A stretch of DNA of 64,000 bases from Cardiobacteriaceae bacterium (GCA_030525785.1 JAUNEA010000001.1:268263-332262); one strand, 5' to 3'. Counted from the stretch's first letter, positions 17,537-27,186 are shown. Notes: a model not told the origin generated them from the sequence alone. Numbers and translations: made by a program.

Positions 17537-18343
17537 ATGATTCCACCTAAATATTTTTTATCTTTTCTATGGGTCAATCTTTTGAGTATTCAAAGCGCTT
17601 TGGCTTTTAATACCGATACTATTGCTCAATGTTATCAAGCTGCTTATCCTAATTCTGTTCAATACGAAAAACCCAATATTCTTATTGTTAATGGTCAAAG
17701 AATAACCATTGAACCTCCCCAACAATCTTTTGAACAAGCTTTAAATCATGCAACACTCGCCGATCAATTAAGCCAACGTTATGCAAGAGATTTTTTAATA
17801 CCCAGCAAAAATGAAGATGCGGGAAGATTTCGAAATTTAGCCTTTTTTCACGCGCTTTATGGTCAAAATGAACACGACATTCGCAAAAACCTGACGCAAA
17901 TCATTTGGCAACCTTCAGGCAAAAAACTAAGCTTTCATCAAGCTAATCATGCCGCTAAAGCTTTAGAAAATGTTGGGAAAGAAATTGCTCAATTTCCTGA
18001 ATTAGCCAATTATATGAAAAAAAGCTCAGGAACCTTCAATTATCGTTTTATTGCTGGCACAAAGCGCTTAAGCACTCATGCTTTTGGCATTGCTATTGAT
18101 TTTGAATTACCACAAAAATTAGGGCGCTATTGGCGTTGGGATAAATGCAAAAATCCTCAAGAAGGCGTTTGCCCTTTCCCTAAAGAAACACTGGAAGATA
18201 AAAACCTCAACCGTATTGTTGAAATCTTTGAAAAACACGGATTTATTTGGGGAGGAAAATGGTACCACTATGATGGAGTTCATTTTGAATATCGACCAGA
18301 ATTGTTACATAAAGCCTGTCAATCCTTAGGAGAATCTCTATGA
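17537..18343 (+). CDS. exported M15-family (VanY-like) peptidoglycan peptidase
   Basis: Probable D,D-carboxypeptidase or L-Ala-D-Glu endopeptidase acting on cell-wall peptides. The M15 zinc motif appears as S-T-H-A-F-G-I-A-I-D-F (H and D ligands) with the third ligand in D-G-V-H-F-E-Y-R-P-E near the C-terminus. A signal peptide ends at I-Q-S-A-L-A, encoded by a palindrome at 17591-17602. I take ATG 17537, which gives a compact signal peptide; ATG 17504 adds 11 residues. The gene is visibly more AT-rich than its neighbours. It overlaps the next gene by ATGA. Confidence 0.82.
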   Translation: MIPPKYFLSFLWVNLLSIQSALAFNTDTIAQCYQAAYPNSVQYEKPNILIVNGQRITIEPPQQSFEQALNHATLADQLSQRYARDFLIPSKNEDAGRFRNLAFFHALYGQNEHDIRKNLTQIIWQPSGKKLSFHQANHAAKALENVGKEIAQFPELANYMKKSSGTFNYRFIAGTKRLSTHAFGIAIDFELPQKLGRYWRWDKCKNPQEGVCPFPKETLEDKNLNRIVEIFEKHGFIWGGKWYHYDGVHFEYRPELLHKACQSLGESL

Positions 18344-18840
18344 AAAAACTAACCACTCTGGCTTGTGCGATTTTATTATCACAAAGCGCTTTGGCTCAAT
18401 TAAAAATTGAAGAGCCTAAACCCAAAGTCAAAAAAGAAGATAAATACTTATGTTCTTACCTCACTCGTATTTCCGAACAAGATAAACAAAATAGCTCAGG
18501 AAAAGCTTTAGATAACAACAATACCAAATCCAATGCAGCCGCTATTTTACGCCAAGATAGAGCTAATTTCTACGAATACAAATTAGCAGATAGCGAAGAT
18601 GAAAGCGATTGCGTATTCCATAAAGCCGAGAATAGAAAACTCTTTGAACAATATGTCAATAAAGGTAAATTAGATCATAAAACCATTGGCAAAATCATCT
18701 ATGCCAATCCTATGATTTCTGTTGATGTTTATGAATATCATGTTGATATTAAATTGATAGATGAAGAATGTGGTTGCGAAGACTCACAATATATTGAAGA
18801 AGACACTATCCATACCGAAGAACCCAAAATCCAACAATAA
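18340..18840 (+). CDS. small exported protein of unknown function
   Basis: I do not recognise this 166-residue protein. It has a clear signal peptide (M-K-K-L-T-T-L-A-C-A-I-L-L-S-Q-S-A-L-A) cut after a palindrome-encoded Q-S-A-L-A. The mature part is polar and acidic, with four cysteines (C-S-Y-L, D-C-V-F, and C-G-C) that could form disulphides in the periplasm. It starts within the stop of the M15 peptidase gene, so the two are co-translated and may work together at the wall. AT-rich like its partner. Confidence 0.75.
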   Translation: MKKLTTLACAILLSQSALAQLKIEEPKPKVKKEDKYLCSYLTRISEQDKQNSSGKALDNNNTKSNAAAILRQDRANFYEYKLADSEDESDCVFHKAENRKLFEQYVNKGKLDHKTIGKIIYANPMISVDVYEYHVDIKLIDEECGCEDSQYIEEDTIHTEEPKIQQ

Positions 18841-18845
18841 TCAAT

Positions 18846-18867
18846 GCCCCGAATTATCGGGGCTTTT
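18846..18867. terminator. Terminator after the M15 peptidase operon
   Basis: GCCCCGA (18846-18852), loop ATTA, TCGGGGC (18857-18863), TTTT. It lies between convergent genes; the opposite strand has fewer T. Confidence 0.85.
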
Positions 18868-18874
18868 GCATACT

Positions 18875-19279
18875 TTATTTTTCTAACTGTTTAGCTTGTT
18901 CCCAAAATCTACCCCTCTCTTCGAGAGAACTTTCCTTCATCGTCTTTCCCAATTTCTGCAATTCAGATTCCATAAATGAAAAGCGCTTTTCAAATTTATG
19001 AATCGTTGATAGCAAAGCGCTTTCAGGATTAACGCCTAATTTTCTCGCCAAATTAATCAACACAAAAAAACAATCGCCCAATTCCTTTTCCATTTCTCCA
19101 TGAACCAGCTCTTGATTCTCCGAAGAATCAAAGCGCTTGGGTAGCCATTCTTTGAGTTCTTCTATCTCCTCTGCAAGTTTATCCAAAATAGGTTCTGCAC
19201 TATCCCAATCAAAGCCAACTTCTGCAGCGTTTTGCTGAATGCTTAAAGCCTTACTCATCAATCCATTTTCTATCATCAT
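18875..19279 (-). CDS. mazG: MazG-type NTP pyrophosphohydrolase, single-domain (C-terminal half only)
   Basis: Hydrolyses NTPs to NMP and PPi. The 134 residues align with only the second domain of the 260-residue E. coli MazG: V-G-F-D-W, the metal motif E-E-I-E-E with a downstream E-K-E-L-G-D, then N-L-A-R-K-L-G, K-F-E-K-R-F and a W-E-Q-A-K end. The catalytic acids are present, so it may be active. Start ATG 19279 (or adjacent 19276) has GAGGAA upstream. The frame continues open upstream but only through the carB terminator and carB itself, which is not coding. No N-terminal half is nearby. Confidence 0.82.
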   Translation of the reverse strand: MMIENGLMSKALSIQQNAAEVGFDWDSAEPILDKLAEEIEELKEWLPKRFDSSENQELVHGEMEKELGDCFFVLINLARKLGVNPESALLSTIHKFEKRFSFMESELQKLGKTMKESSLEERGRFWEQAKQLEK

Positions 19280-19308
19280 GATTTCCTCATCATAAAACAT
19301 CATGTCAC

Positions 19309-19331
19309 AAAAAACCCCGATTGGCTCGGGG
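19309..19331 (-). terminator. carB intrinsic terminator
   Basis: Minus strand: CCCCGA (19331-19326), loop GCCAA, TCGGGG (19320-19315), TTTTTT. Placed between carB and the mazG-like gene. Confidence 0.9.
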
Positions 19332-19358
19332 TCTCGCACAAAGCGCTTTGAGACAAAA

Positions 19359-22300
19359 TTACGCAATAATCTGAATAGGTCTAACCACCTCATCTTTCTG
19401 ATTACGCAATGCCAAAGCCACAGCATAAGCTCCTGCAATGGTTGTTTGATAAAACACTTTATGCATTAAAGCTTCACGGCGAATAGAATAACTATCAGAA
19501 ATCGCTTTTTTACCTGCTGTTGTGTTGATAATCATCGCAATTTCTTCGTTGATAATGGCATCAACAATATGGGGTCTACCTTGTGCCACCTTATTAATCA
19601 AGCCACAATCCAAACCATGCTCCGTTAAATATTCATGGGTGCCTGTGGTAGCAACCAATGTAAAACCAGCTTCAATCAGCAATTTGCCCACCTCAAGCGC
19701 TTTGGGCTTATCGCTATCTTTCACCGAAATAAACACCGTTCCGCCAGCCTTTGGCAAACGCTCCCCTGCGCCACGCATGGCTTTGTGGAAAGCCTCAGCA
19801 AAGGTTTCGCCTAAGCCCATGACCTCGCCTGTGGATTTCATTTCAGGCCCCAGAATAGGGTCAACATTTGAGAATTTCGCAAAGGGGAAAACGGCTTCTT
19901 TCACTGCCACATATTTAGGCAACACATCGCCTGTAATACCTTGTTCTGCCAACGTTTGCCCACTCATCACTCGCGCAGCAATTTTTGCTAATGGTCGCCC
20001 TGTCGCTTTAGAGACAAAAGGCACGGTGCGTGAAGCTCGTGGATTGACTTCCAAAACATAAATCTCCGTTCCTTTTACCGCAAACTGAGCATTCATCAAG
20101 CCCACCACCTTAAGCGCTTTGGCAAGCGCTTTGGCTTGGGTTTTGATACTCTCAGCAATCTCATCACTCAAACGATAATGTGGCAAAGAGCAAGCTGAAT
20201 CCCCAGAATGCACGCCAGCTTCCTCGATATGCTCCATCAAACCACCAATAATCACCTGTTCGCCATCGCAAATCACATCAATATCCACCTCAATGGCATC
20301 ATCTAAGAAACGATCCAGCAAAATGGGCGCATCAGGAGACACAAAAAGCGCTTCTTTCATGTAGGTTTCCAGCTCATTATCGCTGTAGACAATATCCATC
20401 GCTCGTCCACCCAACACATAAGAAGGACGTACCACCAGCGGATAACCAATCTCTTGCGCCCCTAAAAGCGCTTCTTCGAGGTTAGTAGCCGTGCGGTTTG
20501 GTGGTTGCAATAAACCCAACTCATGAATCAATTTTTGGAAACGCTCGCGATCTTCTGCCTCATCAATGGCATCAGGCGAAGTGCCAATAATTGGTACGCC
20601 TGCTTTTTCAAGCGCTTTGGCAAGTTTCAAAGGCGTTTGACCACCGTATTGCACAATCACGCCATTGGGCTTTTCTAAACGAACCACTTCCAGCACGTCT
20701 TCCAGCGTCAAGGGTTCAAAATACAAACGGTCAGCGGTATCAAAGTCCGTAGAAACGGTTTCAGGGTTGCAATTGACCATAATCGTTTCAATACCATCTT
20801 CCTTGAGTGCCAGTGCCGCATGAACACAGCAATAATCAAACTCAATCCCTTGCCCAATGCGATTCGGGCCGCCACCCAAAATCATAATTTTCTTTTTAGC
20901 TGTTGGCGCTGATTCGCAAAAACTTTCGTAAGTTGAGTACAAATAGGCAGTTGTGCTGGCAAATTCTGCTGCACAAGAATCTACACGTTTATAAACAGGG
21001 TGAATCGAGGCTTCATAGCGCAAAGCTCGGATTTCCTCTTCTTTAACCCCACAGCAGCTCGCCAAAAAGGCATCAGAAAAGCCTGCGCGTTTATACGCCA
21101 AAAGCGCTTTGCTATCGTGTTTTAACATCGCTAATCCTTGATGAGACAAGGCTTTTTCCATATCCACCAATTCCGCAAGCTGCGCCAAGAACCAAGGATC
21201 AATCGCGCTCAAGCGATAAAGCGCTTCAATACCATAACCTCGCCGCAATGCCTCTGCCACATAGAAAATTCGCTCAGGTGTTGGAGTCATCACATGAACA
21301 TCAATATCCTCAACAGGCTGTGGACGATTTAACCCTGTATAACCATTTTCCAAACCACGAAGCGCTTTGTTCAAACTTTCTTTAAACGTGCGCCCAATCG
21401 CCATCACTTCACCAACCGAACGCATTTGTGTATTCAGTTTATTGTTGGTTTGTTTGAATTTAGCGAAATCAAAACGTGGGATTTTGGTCACCACATAATC
21501 AATGGCAGGCTCAAATGAGGCAGGGGTTAAGCCACCTGTGATTTCATTTTTAAGTTCATCTAGGGTATAACCAACAGCCAACCGAGCCGCGACAGAGGCA
21601 ATCGGGAAACCTGTTGCTTTAGATGCCAACGCAGAAGAACGCGAAACGCGCGGATTCATTTCAATCACAATAATGCGCCCATCTTTAGGATTGATGGCAA
21701 ACTGCACATTCGAACCACCTGTTTCCACGCCAATTTTTCTCAGAATCGCAATGGACGCATTACGAAGCTCTTGGTATTCCTTATCGGTTAAGGTTTGGGC
21801 AGGGGCAACAGTAATGGAATCTCCCGTATGAACGCCCATTGGGTCAAAGTTTTCAATGGCGCACACAATGATGGCATTATCATTTTTATCACGCACCACC
21901 TCCATCTCAAACTCTTTCCAGCCAAGCAAACTCTCCTCCAACAAAACCTCATGCGTGGGCGATAATTCCAAACCATGCGCTGTGATTTGTTCAAACTCCG
22001 CACGATTGTAAGCAATCCCGCCGCCTGAACCGCCCAGAGTAAATGAAGGTCGAATGATAACGGGGAAACCGAGTTGGGCTTGTGCTTCACGCGCTTCGTC
22101 CATATTGTGTACTGCAAACGATTTCGCACTCTCCAAACCAATTTCGGTCATGGCTTGTTTAAATAAATCGCGGTCTTCTGCAGTTTTGATGGCTTGAATG
22201 GAGGCACCGATTAATTCAACATTGTATTTTTCCAGCACACCATGCTTTGCCAAATCCAGCGCACAGTTTAAAGCGGTCTGACCACCCATAGTCGGCAAAA

Positions 22301-22556
22301 TTGCATCAGGCTTTTCTTTTTCAATAATTTTCTCAACCGTTTGCCATTGAATAGGTTCAATATAAGTAGCATCAGCCATATTGGGGTCGGTCATGATGGT
22401 GGCTGGGTTAGAGTTCACCAAAATCACCCGATACCCTTCCGCACGAAGCGCTTTACACGCCTGCGCACCCGAGTAATCAAACTCACAAGCTTGACCAATA
22501 ATGATTGGGCCTGCGCCAATAATCAGAATAGAAGATAAGTCGGTACGTTTTGCCAT
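19359..22556 (-). CDS. carB: carbamoyl-phosphate synthase large subunit
   Basis: Makes carbamoyl phosphate from bicarbonate, ammonia and two ATP for arginine and pyrimidines. 1065 residues: two ATP-grasp halves (start M-A-K-R-T-D with [12 protein letters not shown], and the second half from [12 protein letters not shown]), the oligomerisation domain, and a C-terminal MGS-like allosteric domain (T-L-V-A-T-T-G-T-H). The partner carA is not adjacent nor elsewhere in the window, which is unusual. About ten palindrome cores are present, two of them 13 bp apart near 20112-20135, encoding K-A-L-A-K-A-L. Confidence 0.97.
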   Translation of the reverse strand: MAKRTDLSSILIIGAGPIIIGQACEFDYSGAQACKALRAEGYRVILVNSNPATIMTDPNMADATYIEPIQWQTVEKIIEKEKPDAILPTMGGQTALNCALDLAKHGVLEKYNVELIGASIQAIKTAEDRDLFKQAMTEIGLESAKSFAVHNMDEAREAQAQLGFPVIIRPSFTLGGSGGGIAYNRAEFEQITAHGLELSPTHEVLLEESLLGWKEFEMEVVRDKNDNAIIVCAIENFDPMGVHTGDSITVAPAQTLTDKEYQELRNASIAILRKIGVETGGSNVQFAINPKDGRIIVIEMNPRVSRSSALASKATGFPIASVAARLAVGYTLDELKNEITGGLTPASFEPAIDYVVTKIPRFDFAKFKQTNNKLNTQMRSVGEVMAIGRTFKESLNKALRGLENGYTGLNRPQPVEDIDVHVMTPTPERIFYVAEALRRGYGIEALYRLSAIDPWFLAQLAELVDMEKALSHQGLAMLKHDSKALLAYKRAGFSDAFLASCCGVKEEEIRALRYEASIHPVYKRVDSCAAEFASTTAYLYSTYESFCESAPTAKKKIMILGGGPNRIGQGIEFDYCCVHAALALKEDGIETIMVNCNPETVSTDFDTADRLYFEPLTLEDVLEVVRLEKPNGVIVQYGGQTPLKLAKALEKAGVPIIGTSPDAIDEAEDRERFQKLIHELGLLQPPNRTATNLEEALLGAQEIGYPLVVRPSYVLGGRAMDIVYSDNELETYMKEALFVSPDAPILLDRFLDDAIEVDIDVICDGEQVIIGGLMEHIEEAGVHSGDSACSLPHYRLSDEIAESIKTQAKALAKALKVVGLMNAQFAVKGTEIYVLEVNPRASRTVPFVSKATGRPLAKIAARVMSGQTLAEQGITGDVLPKYVAVKEAVFPFAKFSNVDPILGPEMKSTGEVMGLGETFAEAFHKAMRGAGERLPKAGGTVFISVKDSDKPKALEVGKLLIEAGFTLVATTGTHEYLTEHGLDCGLINKVAQGRPHIVDAIINEEIAMIINTTAGKKAISDSYSIRREALMHKVFYQTTIAGAYAVALALRNQKDEVVRPIQIIA

Positions 22557-22619
22557 AGTTGCCCCTTAAATGTCGTCCTAAATAGGTGAGAAATATCGCT
22601 GACCAAGAAAGCGATAAGT

Positions 22620-23033
22620 TTATGTTGGATTTGGTAAATAATGAATAGCTGGCACGGTTTGCCCTGAGCTATCACGTGTAAAGACAACCTTGTAATGATG
22701 TATTACCCCACATACCTGCAATTGCCAAATCTCTTCTACACGCGCAGGTTCTTCTTGCGCCTGCATTACTCGTGTTTGCAAATGTTGCAAATCCTGACAA
22801 CGGAAATTTAATTTCTCAAAATCCCCAATAGACTCAATGGTTTGAGAAAAAAGCTCAGGGTCGCTGTATGCCGCACTTTGCCCTGAGTAAGTTTCTAGCG
22901 TACCACCTTCGGTTTGTGCAGAAGGCAATTCTTCCGTTTGGTAGGTAAAAGCCGTTTGATTGGCGTTGGGCGATTTGGATTGCAAGCAAGCGGTTAACAT
23001 CAACACCAGCAAGCTGCCTATTATTCGTTGCAT
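22620..23033 (-). CDS. putative lipoprotein of unknown function
   Basis: 137 residues beginning M-Q-R-I-I-G-S-L-L-V-L-M-L-T-A-C, a good lipoprotein signal with Cys 16 as the lipid site. Start ATG 23033 follows AAGGAAGG; the frame is open further upstream but without a ribosome site. The mature part has two more cysteines (F-R-C-Q-D and Q-V-C-G-V). I do not recognise the family. Located upstream of carB on the same strand. Confidence 0.7.
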   Translation of the reverse strand: MQRIIGSLLVLMLTACLQSKSPNANQTAFTYQTEELPSAQTEGGTLETYSGQSAAYSDPELFSQTIESIGDFEKLNFRCQDLQHLQTRVMQAQEEPARVEEIWQLQVCGVIHHYKVVFTRDSSGQTVPAIHYLPNPT

Positions 23034-23136
23034 AGTCCTTCCTTTTGGGTTGTGGTCTTTGGTCAAAAAATCGTTCAATTTTAGCACAGGGCGAAAATTT
23101 CTTCTTATCTATACACAAATCTCTTAAAGATAACGA

Positions 23137-23154
23137 AATCATGAATTAATGATT
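23137..23154. promoter_or_regulatory. Inverted repeat upstream of efeO, possible Fur-type operator
   Basis: AATCAT-GAATTA-ATGATT, preceded by GATAACG (23129-23135). It resembles Fur boxes only loosely; the case rests on its place upstream of an iron-uptake operon. Confidence 0.3.
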
Positions 23155-23291
23155 GCGAAAAATTTTCAAAAGCGTTATTTTTACCGCGCTCAGTCAGGAA
23201 CCACGTTTGTGTTGACTGGAGAAACAACCAACACAAAGCGCTTTGAACCATCCACTGGGTTTGTTTTTACCTTCATTTCAAGGAAGCCTCT

Positions 23292-24143
23292 ATGAAAAAA
23301 TTACTCCTTTCCCTCACCATTGGTCTCTTAAGCCAAAGCGCTTTTTCAGCGGATTTAAGCAAAGAACTTGATGCTTACCGCGAGTTTGTGGTTGGTCAAA
23401 TGGATTTACTGGTACGCGACACAGAAGCTTTTGCTGCTGCTTTAAAAGCAGGTAACACCGAAGAAGCTAAGAAAATTTACCCCTTAGCGCGTATGTATTT
23501 TGAACGCTCTGAGCCTGTGGCAGAGAGCTTTGGAGATTTAGATCCTCGTATTGATGCTCGTCTTGCTGATTTAACGGAAGAAGCCAAAGAAGTGGCTGAA
23601 AATGCCAACAAAACGGAAGCCGAACTTGAGGCTGTGGTGATGGACGAATGGAGCGGTTTCCATAAAATTGAAAAAATTCTTTGGGAGCAAAACACCACAA
23701 AAGGAACCGAAGCCATTGCCGAACAGTTGGTTAATGATGTTAAAGAATTACGCGCCAAAATCCCAACTGCGGAAGTTTCTGCAGAGTTGATGATTACAGG
23801 GGCTGTCGATTTGCTGAATGAAGTTTCAACCACCAAAATCACAGGCGAAGAAGATATTTTCTCCAAAACAGACCTCTATGATTTCAAAGCTAATATTGAA
23901 GGTGCCGAAAAGATTTTCGAGCTTTTCCGACCTCATGTTGAAGCCAAAGACAAAGCGCTTGCCGAGAATATCGCCAAACATTTTGCTGATGTTAATGCGT
24001 TGTTAGAAAGCCATAATCGCTCAAAAGATGCTTACGATTACAAGCCTTATAACGAACTCACCGAAGCCGACATCAAAGCGCTTGCTGAAGCTGTCAACAA
24101 GCTGGGCGAACCTCTGGCACAAATGGGCATCATTTTGGAGTAA
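23292..24143 (+). CDS. efeO: iron uptake protein EfeO (M75 domain, no cupredoxin)
   Basis: Periplasmic iron-binding component of EfeUOB. 283 residues: signal peptide ending in Q-S-A-F-S-A (palindrome-encoded, 23334-23345), then an M75/imelysin-like domain starting E-L-D-A-Y-R-E-F-V and carrying the H-x-x-E motif in G-F-H-K-I-E-K-I-L-W. The N-terminal cupredoxin domain of E. coli EfeO is missing, so this is the short EfeM-like form. ATG follows AAGGAAG. efeB starts 3 bp after its stop. Confidence 0.9.
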   Translation: MKKLLLSLTIGLLSQSAFSADLSKELDAYREFVVGQMDLLVRDTEAFAAALKAGNTEEAKKIYPLARMYFERSEPVAESFGDLDPRIDARLADLTEEAKEVAENANKTEAELEAVVMDEWSGFHKIEKILWEQNTTKGTEAIAEQLVNDVKELRAKIPTAEVSAELMITGAVDLLNEVSTTKITGEEDIFSKTDLYDFKANIEGAEKIFELFRPHVEAKDKALAENIAKHFADVNALLESHNRSKDAYDYKPYNELTEADIKALAEAVNKLGEPLAQMGIILE

Positions 24144-24146
24144 ATC

Positions 24147-25322
24147 ATGAGTTATCCACGCTATGACCGCCGTACGCTCTTGAAATATCTGGGCGTAGGT
24201 GGTGCTGGTTTGGCAACCCAACAAGCTTTGGGGCAAGCCCAAAGCGCTTTGCCAAACCAAAGCATCGATGAAAGCCGTGTGATTCCTTTTTATGGTCAGC
24301 ATCAAGCGGGGATTATTTCCCCGCTCCAAAAGCATGTTTATTTTATTGTTTTGGATTTGCACCACGCCAATTTGCACGATATTCGCACCATGTTCCAACA
24401 ATGGACACAATACAGCGCCTTATTGACACAAGGACAAAACATCAAGCCTTACGCGAACAATGGCTACATTCCACCAACCGATACAGGCGAAGCCGACAGC
24501 CTCCATGCTCACCGCCTCACGCTCACTTTCGGCATCACACCAAGCTTTTTAAGCACTTTGGGCTTAGAAAGCCAACGCCCTGTTGCGTTCAAAAATCTTC
24601 CCCATTTTCCTCGTGACCAACTCAAAGAGCGTTATACAGGTGGAGATATTTGCATTCAAGCTTGTGCTGATGACCCACAAGTAGCCTTTCATGCGGTGCG
24701 CAATTTGGTACGTTCAGCTCGTAGCCATGTTACTCCACGCTGGAGCCAAGCAGGTTTTAATGCCTTTGACCACGCCAACGAAACCCCACGAAATCTCTTT
24801 GCTTTTAAAGATGGCACTGCTAATTCAACAGGAGATGATGCCAAAGCGCTTTGTTTTGTGGAAGATGATGGCTGGCTCCATGATGGCAGTTATTTGGTTG
24901 CTCGCCGCATTCAAATGTTTTTGGAAACTTGGGATAGAACCAGCGCCAACGAACAAAACAATACCTTCGGGCGCAACCGTTCCTCAGGCGCAGCTTTTGG
25001 TGAACAAGGCGAATTTGACGCGCTCACGCTCGAAAATCTACCCGAAGATTCCCACGTTCATCTTGCCAAGAAAACAGGTAGACAAATTTTGCGCCGTTCA
25101 TTTTCTTATGCAAGTGGTATTGATGATAAAGGGCAGTTTGATGCTGGTTTGTTGTTCTTGTCTTATCAAAAAGATCCTCAAGCCTTTATCGATATTCAAA
25201 ATGCTTTTGGAAATAATGACAAAATGAACGAATACATCACCCATATCGGCAGTGGTTTGTTTGCATGCTTTGCAGGAGTTCGTAATGAACAAGATTATTT
25301 GGGCAAAGCGCTTTTGGGCTAA
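24147..25322 (+). CDS. efeB: Tat-exported DyP-type haem peroxidase EfeB
   Basis: Oxidises ferrous iron or handles haem in the periplasm for EfeU. 391 residues with twin-arginine signal Y-D-R-R-T-L-L-K-Y-L-G, the DyP G-x-x-D-G-like motif F-A-F-K-D-G-T-A-N (catalytic Asp 222), and a distal Arg/haem region G-R-N-R-S-S-G-A. A palindrome lies near the end of the signal region (24240-24251, A-Q-S-A-L-P). The C-terminus overlaps the efeU start by 38 bp. Confidence 0.92.
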   Translation: MSYPRYDRRTLLKYLGVGGAGLATQQALGQAQSALPNQSIDESRVIPFYGQHQAGIISPLQKHVYFIVLDLHHANLHDIRTMFQQWTQYSALLTQGQNIKPYANNGYIPPTDTGEADSLHAHRLTLTFGITPSFLSTLGLESQRPVAFKNLPHFPRDQLKERYTGGDICIQACADDPQVAFHAVRNLVRSARSHVTPRWSQAGFNAFDHANETPRNLFAFKDGTANSTGDDAKALCFVEDDGWLHDGSYLVARRIQMFLETWDRTSANEQNNTFGRNRSSGAAFGEQGEFDALTLENLPEDSHVHLAKKTGRQILRRSFSYASGIDDKGQFDAGLLFLSYQKDPQAFIDIQNAFGNNDKMNEYITHIGSGLFACFAGVRNEQDYLGKALLG

Positions 25323-27057
25323 GGAGCTTGGCAAAAAGCGCTTTGGGGAGTATGTGTATGATGGTTTTTATAAAGGATTCATATTGCTTGCTCTATGGTT
25401 TGGCTTGCTCTCTCAAAGCGCTTTGGCAAATGATGATTTGGCGTTTAATCCTTTGTATGTTGAGCTTTCTGATGCAATGGGCGCAGTAAAAATTGGTCAG
25501 ACCGAAAAAGCCCTTAGCCATCTCCAACATCTCCAAACCACCCTCAGCTCTATCACGCCTAAGCCTGAGCATCAAAGCGCTTTTCTCACGCTGGAACAAG
25601 CTATCCATCAAAGCCTTGAAAATCCCAATCTTGAGACACTGGGCAATCTATCCAAAGCGCTTTATGACTTTGAGAAAGCCACGAAGCCTGTGAATTATGC
25701 CGCTAAACGTGAACAATTTACCAAACGCGTTTTCCCTATTTATCAACAACTTGACTCTGCCGTACAAGCAGCAGATACTCCAAAAGCGCTGGAGATTTAC
25801 GCCAGATTCAATCGTACATGGACTGTGAACGAAAAAACCGTTCGCGATACCAGCCTTGGGCATTATGGGCAAATCGAAGGTGCGATGAATTTCTTGCGTA
25901 TTGCTCTCTCCCAAAATCCCCCAAATATCGCCGAAGCCCAAAAACAAAGCGCTTTGCTGGGCAATGCCTTGAGAGATTTTCAATCAGGGTCGGTGTTAGA
26001 AGTTCAAACAGGGGATACCACCACACTTAGTCAAGGTGTTGCCTTGCTACAAAGCGCTTTGTCCTCAATGGAACGTGGTCAGACCACTGAGGCTTTTGAA
26101 CAGCTGAATCAGTTCTTACAAGCTTGGGTCATTTTTGAAGGCAGCGTACGTACGCGTGATGCTCAGCTCTACCATCAAACAGAAAGCATTTTGCCCCACA
26201 TCATCGCCAATCTTGACCAACCCCAAAGCCATGCAGAACTCAAAGCGCTTATTGACTCCTTGAGCGCTATTGATGAACAAGCTCATTACGGCATTATTGA
26301 TGCAATGCTTGTCCTACTGCGTGAAGGCTTGGAAGCGGTGGTGATTATCGTGGCGCTGGTGACCGTTTTGCGCCAAACACAACCTCGCGCTATTTCTTGG
26401 GTGTATGCAGGCTCTGCCGTTGGATTGGTGGCCAGTTTGCTTGCTGCTTTTGCCTTACACTCATGGCTTCCTGTGGCAACTGCTGGCATAGGTCGCGAAA
26501 TGATAGAGGGCTTGGTGGGGATTTTAGCGGTGGTGATGATGATGGTGGTTGGCGCTTGGCTACACGGCAAGGCATCCATTCAAGGCTGGAAGCGCTTTGT
26601 AGAAACCAAAATGCATCAAGCTATGGCTTCAAGCTCCGTGCAAAGAGGATTATGGGGCATGGCTGGTCTTGCGTTTTTATCGGTTTTTCGTGAGGGCGCG
26701 GAGACGATTTTGTTTTACGCAAGCATGTTGCCTCTCATGGAAGCAAGCGATTTATGGCTTGGTGTGTTAAGCGCTTTAAGTATTTTGGCGGTAGTTGGGT
26801 GGCTGATGTCACGCAGTAGCCACAAGTTGCCCATACATCGCTGGTTCGCGCTGATGACAGTAGGCATTTATCTCTTAGGGTTCAAAATACTCGGCATCAG
26901 TATCCATACCCTACAACTCACCCAAACCTTACCACGCCACTCTCTAGAGCTCATTCCTCCCTTGCCGATTATCGGTTGGTACAACTCATGGGAAGGTCTC
27001 ATCGCTCAAACGCTCTTCTTTCTCGCGATTCCTCTCATGCGTAAATGCTTCCCTTAA
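25285..27057 (+). CDS. efeU: FTR1-type iron permease EfeU with large periplasmic N-terminal domain
   Basis: Membrane iron permease. The C-terminal half (from about residue 335) carries the two R-E-G-x-E iron motifs, L-L-R-E-G-L-E-A and F-R-E-G-A-E-T, across seven membrane segments. About 290 extra residues precede it: a signal-like segment ending L-L-S-Q-S-A-L-A and a helical periplasmic region. ATG 25285 has GGAG 6 bp upstream and overlaps efeB; a GTG at 25354 with GGGGAG nearby would give a shorter, more normal signal peptide. Gene order efeO-efeB-efeU differs from E. coli efeUOB. Confidence 0.9.
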   Translation: MNKIIWAKRFWAKELGKKRFGEYVYDGFYKGFILLALWFGLLSQSALANDDLAFNPLYVELSDAMGAVKIGQTEKALSHLQHLQTTLSSITPKPEHQSAFLTLEQAIHQSLENPNLETLGNLSKALYDFEKATKPVNYAAKREQFTKRVFPIYQQLDSAVQAADTPKALEIYARFNRTWTVNEKTVRDTSLGHYGQIEGAMNFLRIALSQNPPNIAEAQKQSALLGNALRDFQSGSVLEVQTGDTTTLSQGVALLQSALSSMERGQTTEAFEQLNQFLQAWVIFEGSVRTRDAQLYHQTESILPHIIANLDQPQSHAELKALIDSLSAIDEQAHYGIIDAMLVLLREGLEAVVIIVALVTVLRQTQPRAISWVYAGSAVGLVASLLAAFALHSWLPVATAGIGREMIEGLVGILAVVMMMVVGAWLHGKASIQGWKRFVETKMHQAMASSSVQRGLWGMAGLAFLSVFREGAETILFYASMLPLMEASDLWLGVLSALSILAVVGWLMSRSSHKLPIHRWFALMTVGIYLLGFKILGISIHTLQLTQTLPRHSLELIPPLPIIGWYNSWEGLIAQTLFFLAIPLMRKCFP

Positions 27058-27096
27058 ATGCAAAACAGGGAAAGTATCTATCAGCCTATTTTTATC

Positions 27097-27135
27097 CCTC
27101 ATGCTGAGCCAACAAAGCGCTTTGCCAGCATGAGG
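27097..27135. terminator. Hairpin after efeU with a palindrome in its loop
   Basis: CCTCATGCTG (27097-27106) pairs with CAGCATGAGG (27126-27135); the 19-nt loop contains CAAAGCGCTTTG. The tail has ACAATATTTT. It is probably the efe operon terminator. Confidence 0.55.
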
Positions 27136-27186
27136 ACAATATTTTAATATATTGACATTAATATCAATTTTACCTTTAAGAGGTAC

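Noticed and set aside
19280..19438. N-terminal extension of the MazG-like protein
   Set aside because: It would read through the carB terminator and the end of carB and has no MazG similarity.
23137..23154. Confident Fur box upstream of efeO
   Set aside because: Only loosely similar to the 19-bp consensus, so kept as a low-confidence operator.
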